Positions 57,839 to 64,000 of a stretch of DNA of 64,000 nucleotides are shown in pieces. Position numbers and translations under genes: made by a program. The stretch covers positions 3,382,221-3,446,220 of the forward strand of contig BROE01000022.1 of the NCBI GenBank assembly GCA_036571765.1, in the 5' to 3' direction. Numbering within the stretch: the stretch's first letter is position 1; each line of letters opens with the position of its first letter. Source of the stretch: Plecoglossus altivelis (taxonomy: Eukaryota; Chordata; Actinopteri; Osmeriformes; Plecoglossidae). The notes under the pieces are model-generated. The model ran no database searches. It was given only the letters and a program-made list of their open reading frames with translations, and had not been told where the DNA came from.

Positions 57839-58879
57839 TTCGACCCAGTTCAATGTTTGGCCACTGACCTGCTCAGAAGCAGATGTTGGAGGAGAGTTTG
57901 GGGAGAAGGAAGTTACAAGGACGTTGTTAGTGAGTTCCAGGCCTGAGGAGCAGCCTAGGGCTGGTGCTTGTGTGGATGCTGTCACTCTGCAGCATCAAAC
58001 AGCTGCTAGCTTTGTGTCTTCTAGCCTCAAGTCCCATGGGTACTTCCTAACAATGGCTACGTTTCCCCAAACAGATTGGCAGAGTGATATTCTGTTGTTA
58101 TGGTGTAGGTACCAAGAAAAGCTGTTTTGTTCTCACTCTGGCTAAATAACGGTGACGTCTAAAGTTTAAGGATTCAGCTGCAGTGTGTTACTGGTAAATG
58201 TTTTCAGTGTTACAATACACATGTTCTGCTTGAGGTGGACCCTTATGCGGCTGACATGTACAGCCATTGGGAAATACAAGTTTTTCAGAAAGTGTGGGTG
58301 TCTACTTACCCAGTTTTAATCTCAATAATGTTTCTAAATTCGAAAAAAGATTCTAGAATGTTTTCGTAGTTTGTATTTTGGCTAACTGACTGCAGAGATT
58401 AGAAGCAAGAAATAATGGATACTTTGTTATTGTACTTAAGCAAATCTTTCTGGTTTTAATACTTTACTTTTTACTTTCAGTACTTTTACTTCCCTCTGCA
58501 AAATAAAATTCAGAGGAAAAGAATGGACTAAAAGCTACTGTAAGGATGAACTAACTGTTATCTAAAGATGAGCCACTCTTCTAACGTCTCTTCTCAAATC
58601 ACAGTATTTATTTACTCAAAGGCACAGAACTACACAATACTGGCACTTAATATGTTGTCTTCATCTGAAAGAATTGACAGTAGTTCGTGATAATAATGCA
58701 CAAAACATATACTTAACAATTAGGGTGTCAACCTTTGGTTTCTTTTTGAACAGAGGTCCAGATTCAGGTTAGCGTGGGAAGGGAGGCTCACCAAACCAAA
58801 CCTGAACTCTCACTCTGTTGCACCCTGCTAATTCAGTTTGGCCAAGTAACCATTTACAATCATCACATCACAAGCTCCA
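57839..58879. other. Unique intergenic DNA, no gene seen
   Basis: Complex sequence containing the transposon remnant at 58393-58510. No gene-like frame. Confidence 0.5.
58393..58510 (+). mobile_element. Degenerate teleost hAT-like MITE
   Basis: CAGAGATTAGAAGCAAGAAA, GGATACTTTGTTATTGTACT, TAAGCAAATCTTTCTGG, then TACTTTACTTTTTACTTTC and AGTACTTTTACTTCC. This follows the order of the common fish element (CAGAGGTGG terminus, AATACTTTGTTACTG, TACTTAAGTAGATTTTTC, TTTTTACTTTTACTCC). Opposite orientation to the fragment at 15981-16036. No coding capacity; the right end and target duplication were not found. Confidence 0.55.
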
Positions 58880-59215
58880 AACTGATATTACTAAGCACTA
58901 CCTCCAGGTTCATGTGTGAAACAACATAATGGCATAGCTTTTATCTAAACAAACCCTGATCTTTCAGTGTTCATGCAGCAGTGTGCACCAGGCTGATGGG
59001 GAGATATCCATCATGAATAGCGAGCCACGGTGTTTGATGGAACGCATTATGTAAGCTGGTGAAGCGGGGAGTTTTAAAAGCACTCTAAAATGCCTTCCTA
59101 CTCAGGCCTGTTTGCTCTAATTAGTACAAATGTGCCTCGATTAAGCCAAGATTGCATTTCCTGTAGGCGTTCACATGTTTTATTCATCCCTTCAAAGCAC
59201 GAGGCATCCTCCCAT
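58880..59215. promoter_or_regulatory. Candidate conserved non-coding element
   Basis: Long complex block with GAGATATCCATCATGAATAG, GGAACGCATTATGTAAGC, GCTCTAATTAGTACAAATG and CGATTAAGCCAAGATTGC. It has balanced base composition, homeodomain-like cores and no repeat or ORF. One of the better enhancer candidates by eye. Confidence 0.33.
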
Positions 59216-59234
59216 CTAGCCACAATGGGACACA

Positions 59235-59388
59235 GAGGGTGCTAGCTGAGAGTTGGGATGGTCCTGGGTCAGGTAGAGCAGAGGGTGCTGCCTGAGGGTT
59301 GGGATGGTCCTGGGTCAGGTACGAAGAGGGTGCTGCCTGAGGGTTGGGATGGTCCTTGGTCAGGTAGAGCAGAGGGTGCTTGCTGACA
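59235..59388. repeat. 46-bp tandem repeat, about 3.3 copies
   Basis: Units begin GAGGGTGCTGCCTGAGGGTT and continue GGGATGGTCCTGGGTCAGGT, at 59235, 59281, 59326 and 59372 (partial). Confidence 0.94.
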
Positions 59389-59641
59389 TTGGTGCACTCC
59401 CATTTCTGTCTTCCTTGAACACTGTAATTGAGACGGTGGTGTAGAGAGGGGTAGATGGTGACGGGGGATAATGGAGGGGAAGAGTGTTCCTGGGTGTTGA
59501 GGCCAGAGGTAGTGGGCTGGTTTGTGTTTCTGAGGGCCTTTTGGGAACTCGTCTATCGATATGTTGTTTTGCCAGTGTCTCCAGCTCTGCATGATCACAA
59601 CAGGAGACAAATGTCGTCAGGAGAAATTCAGACTAGAGGCC

Positions 59642-59790
59642 CAGCGGAGGCAGGGTCCTGGAGCAGGGTTCTGCACCAGGGTTCTGGAGCAGGGTTCTGC
59701 AGCAGGGTTCTGGAGGGTTCTGCTGGAGGGTTCTGCTGGAGGGTTCTGCGGAAGGGTTCTGCAGAAGGGTTCTGCAGGAGTCTGCTGGAT
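59642..59790. repeat. GGGTTCTGCWGGA minisatellite, about 10 copies
   Basis: Short units around AGGGTTCTGC with GGAGC, ACC, TGG and GGA fillers; period 12-16. Confidence 0.9.
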
Positions 59791-59859
59791 GTGGTATTGC
59801 ATACCGATGTGCTAACAGCTAAGAGCAGAAAATACCCAGCACTTTGGACAGACAATCTG

Positions 59860-60301
59860 TGTGTGTGTGGTGTGTGTGTGTCTATGTGTGTGTGTGTGTG
59901 TGTGTGGTGGAGGGGTGTGTCTATGTGTGTGTGTGTGTTTGTGTGTGTGTATGGTGGAAGGGTGTATGTGTGTGTGGTGGAGGGGTGTGTGTGTGTGTGT
60001 GGTGGAGGGGTGTGTGTGTGATGATGGAGGGGTGTGTCTGTGTGTTTGTGGTGTATATATCTCTGTGGTGGGTGTTTCCATTTGGTATGTGTATGAGTGT
60101 GGTGTGTTTGTATACCTGTGTGTGTATGTGCACCAGAGTGTGGTGTGTGTGTGTGTGCGTGTGTGTCTGTGTGGTGGAGGGGTGTGTGTGCGTATGTGTG
60201 TGTGTGGAGGGGTGTGTGTGGTGGAGGTGTGTGTGAGTGTGGTGGAGGGATGTGTGTGTGTGGTGGAGGGATGTGTGTGTATGTGTATGTGTGGTGGAAG
60301 G

Positions 60302-60342
<41 letters not shown>

Positions 60343-60352
60343 TGTGTGTGTC
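59860..60352. repeat. Compound (GT)n / GGTGGAGGGGTGTG minisatellite
   Basis: GT runs alternate with TGGTGGAGGGGTGTGTG about a dozen times, ending in a nearly pure GT run. ORFs of up to 188 codons on both strands are repeat by-products. Confidence 0.94.
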
Positions 60353-61019
<667 letters not shown>

Positions 61020-62029
61020 TCATTTAGGAGCTGGAGAGATCAAGGGAAGGCCGAGGATGAACCTAGGTAAGGTCACCATGGTAACTACTTCCACCTGCTA
61101 ACCTTTGCTTCATGGCCAACAATCACCTGCAGCCAATCAGACGCCTAACTGGACAGATTGTGGTGCAGTTGAGGATTGAGGCTACAGGGCATTCTGCAGC
61201 ACTGAGAGCTGATGTAGGATCCAAACTCTTCTCTCTGTTTTTGTTTTTGTGTTGTAAAAGCCCCAGCAGTAAGAAGCTGAAGAGGCACTCCTCTCCCTGG
61301 ACTCCCTCAGACCTGGAAGAAAAGTTTAAGGGGTTTGTTTATCCGTGTGGTCGCTACCTTCCCTTGAAGACGGGGTCAGGAAAGTAGCCAGTAGTCTTAA
61401 GGTGACATTGAAACATCAGGAATCAAATCGTCATCAGTTCCAAAGGCAGAATATTACATTCAAACTGACTGAACCAGTTTTCTTTAGCAGTGTTTCTTCC
61501 AGGCTATTGTTACTGTAATTCACCTTCTACTAATGTAATCATGAGCAGCAACAGTATGCTAATCCCCCATCTGCACAGGCATCCTCATCGTCTCTCTATT
61601 GTGAACAGGGTTGATTGGCTCTATTGTCAGGCTTATCTTATGTGTTCACTGCAGGTTGGAGTGGATCTTTCATCAGGGGAGCGTCTCAGCCGCGGGTGTG
61701 TGTGAATGAGTGAACACACACACCCATCGACGCACACATACAGACACAGACAAATGAGTTGGAGGGCCTGCACCTCACTGAGTTCTTAGACAGTTGCCAT
61801 TTTGTCTTCGTGAAAGCGTCTGAGTCTGCCATAGCTGATAGGTGTTAGGGTTGCACAGGTTTCTGCTGCTAGATGAAGAAGCAGGATTGAGAACCTCTCA
61901 CAGGTCTATGATGGAAGCGGGCCATAGAAACAGTCATGAGGTGTTGGAGAATTCTTACTAAAGAGCCCATCTCATTCTGGCTTCGCTGGCAGAGCTGGCT
62001 AGGGAACAGTTTAAATGTCAAGGAACCAA
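61020..62029. other. Unique intergenic DNA, no gene seen
   Basis: Complex sequence with short frames. CTCTGTTTTTGTTTTTGTG near 61233 is a minor T-rich patch. Confidence 0.5.
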
Positions 62030-62340
62030 AATATGAAAAATGTTTACTTAATAGGAAGCCTTTTTCTGCATGAATTATCTTCCATTTCCATCCTGTCTAG
62101 TTAGATGATATCTAGGTAAACACATTAGATTGGTTTTGTGGAGTGCAGTGCTTGGGGTCTTGGTAATAGAAGCCACCTTTCTTGGCACAGGTCGCTGCTT
62201 TCATGCGTTTTAATCTAATATTTATGATCACGTGCACTGGGGCCTTGCCTTCAGAATCTCCATGTTTGTTGCGAGTTAATTGACACTCATGATTTCTGAA
62301 ATGTCATTTCACTCCACCACGTCATGGCTGCAGTGAACTC
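62030..62340. promoter_or_regulatory. Candidate conserved non-coding element
   Basis: Complex block with TGCATGAATTATCTTCC, TTTTAATCTAATATTTATG, GATCACGTGCACTGGGG (containing CACGTG) and GAGTTAATTGACACTC. No ORF and no repeat. CTGCTGCAGT is tripled just after it (62337-62365). Confidence 0.3.
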
Positions 62341-62879
62341 TGCTGCAGTAAACTCTGCTGCAGTATTCATCTGCAAATCCTAACAAAGGTCTGAAATGAT
62401 TTGGTTTAGTTGAGCCCTTACTGAGGCTCGGTTCCCTGTTTGGTCTTGCCTCCTTTCAAATGGGTCCTGTTCATTCTGATTCTGTGTCAAATACAATGTG
62501 CATTGTGAACAGTATGACTTTTGTACAATACTGATTCTGCCCACAAGCAGGTGGATAGTCTCCACATTATTTGCATTATTGTTCTTTTTTGCAATGTGAG
62601 TATCATATTCAGACCAGAATTTGTACACAAGCCACATCAGAGCCAACTTTCATCTGTTTATGCAACCCACCAATAGTACCTGTGAGTTAAAACTCTTGTG
62701 AACTGCTCTTGGATTGAGACTTGCTGTAGTCGGGTAGATCCAGTCTGCCAGCTGCATTGTTGTCATCAGCACGTTGAATAGCTCACTTTCACCCGAAACT
62801 ATCTTTCATAGACAGCCTTCTCCTCTGCCACGTTACGACCTAGTCCAGGATCTGCAGGATGGAGAAGTTCTCGTGCATA

Positions 62880-63985
62880 GCTTCTGTAGCTAGTAATCAT
62901 ATGTGGGGGTGCGAGGATGAGGGAATAGGTATATTATTGATGAACGCTACTGAGGGCATCGATGTTCTACAGACGAGAGAGTCGTGAGGTGTTGGAATGA
63001 GGAGATATCTGTAGTGTAGCACTAGAGCTATGATTAGCTTAGTGAGGTGTTATCATGTCGATGAGTTGTCAGACATAGTGTGTGTGTTGTGTATGGTTAG
63101 GCTTGTTCGATTCGTGGATAGTTGGCTACGTATGTTGAGTAATAAGTTGCGTCTGATGTCATGGATAAGGTGTCAGCCATGTGTTGTGTATCGCATTATG
63201 CCACATACGGTGCATTCTGACGTGTGACGACCTGATCCACAGACACAACATGGACTAACCTATAGCCATATCCACACGCCACAACTGTCTAATCCGAGCA
63301 CACACACACTACGCTTATCTCGTCAGTGACATTACAACTACACGAGCACACCGTATAGACAGACACTACAGCAACACATGAAGCTCGACTGATCCACAGC
63401 AAAACTGCTACATTAGACAAATCAGTAGTCCTAACATCCACGATTACACAACACGGTGGCGGCTGAGAGGAATGACATCGCTAAGGAAATGTGCCAGCGA
63501 GGGAGGCACAATCCATTTAGAAGGCACAGACAATGGACCAGCGGAGCGAGTGCTACGCGGACTAGCAGTCGTATATACCATAACACACTAGAAAAGCTAA
63601 TTCTACAAACACACTACACAGCACGTATTCACACACGACGCACTATTCACTGACATACACGACACACACACGCGTAATAATCTCAGTGACCAAACACAAA
63701 GCGTACGCCTCGACAACTAGTCCAGTACATCCACGAGCCGAATATTCACTATTCAACATCAGCGACCTACAACTTACTAGTCATCCGATCTATCACACAC
63801 ACGACTATCTCATGAGCATACATCACGGTGATAAACACACAACCTATTTATTCCATACCACATCAACTCCACACAACACAACAACTATAAGCACACACAC
63901 ACACACCTATCCATACACACACAGACACAACACACACACACACACCACACATCTCACACACACACAGCAGCAACTTTCACCTGTA
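62880..63985. other. Suspected low-quality repeat sequence
   Basis: From about 62880 to 63215 the strand is G/T-rich with scattered TCG, ACG and TAG. From about 63216 to 63985 it is A/C-rich, resembling a CA repeat with many random substitutions and indels. CpG is more frequent than in the preceding intergenic DNA. The last ~90 bases before 63985 return to clean CACACA. This looks like an error-rich consensus of GT/CA repeat rather than genuine unique DNA, which is inference. Confidence 0.5.
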
Positions 63986-64000
63986 GCTATTAGCTACATC

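Overview
The window looks like nuclear DNA of a teleost fish. The evidence is one recognisable vertebrate exon, a fish-type LINE/SINE tail with a target-site duplication, degenerate copies of a common fish non-autonomous DNA transposon, and very dense (CA)n and minisatellite DNA. The species cannot be named from this sequence. No bacterial operon, CRISPR array, tRNA, rRNA or intact transposon ORF was seen.

The only protein-coding gene I can support lies at the left edge on the minus strand: coding exon 1 of tmeff2 (positions 1840-2026), with a strong splice donor. It encodes the N-terminal signal segment and the family signature ending at TGWNCS. The rest of the gene runs leftward out of the window, so positions 1-1839 are intron 1. 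To the right lie the 5' leader, with two upstream ORFs (the second ends one base before the tmeff2 ATG), and a CpG-rich promoter region reaching to about 2790.

From about 2.8 kb to 64 kb I see no protein-coding gene. This fits the gene desert known upstream of TMEFF2 in other vertebrates. By hand tally, roughly a fifth of the window is tandem repeat: many separate micro- and minisatellite arrays with units of 2 to 51 bp. The largest are a CTG/CTCTG array (43.95-45.60 kb), a 22-bp array (34.57-35.32 kb), a 15-bp array (8.29-8.85 kb) and CT-rich arrays at 26.3-26.9 and 38.2-38.9 kb. Most long open frames in the window are by-products of these arrays, often because the unit is a multiple of 3.

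Between the arrays are complex, A/T-leaning unique blocks. Some carry clustered homeodomain, POU or HMG-box motifs and are candidate conserved enhancers. The most distinctive is at 35.39-35.68 kb, with three separate CTTTG/CAAAG inverted palindromes. Another, at 28.44-28.66 kb, has octamer-like sites beside a 22-bp perfect palindrome.

At 41.8-43.27 kb a segment containing a CA tract, unique sequence and a 25-bp VNTR has been tandemly duplicated. The two copies now hold 10 and 4 VNTR units. The last ~1.1 kb (from about 62.88 kb) has a strand-switching G/T-rich then A/C-rich composition with scattered CpG and looks like poorly polished repeat sequence.

I did not find a novel molecular system. 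The most interesting points are the tmeff2 uORF arrangement, the HMG-palindrome cluster and the structure of the repeat arrays.
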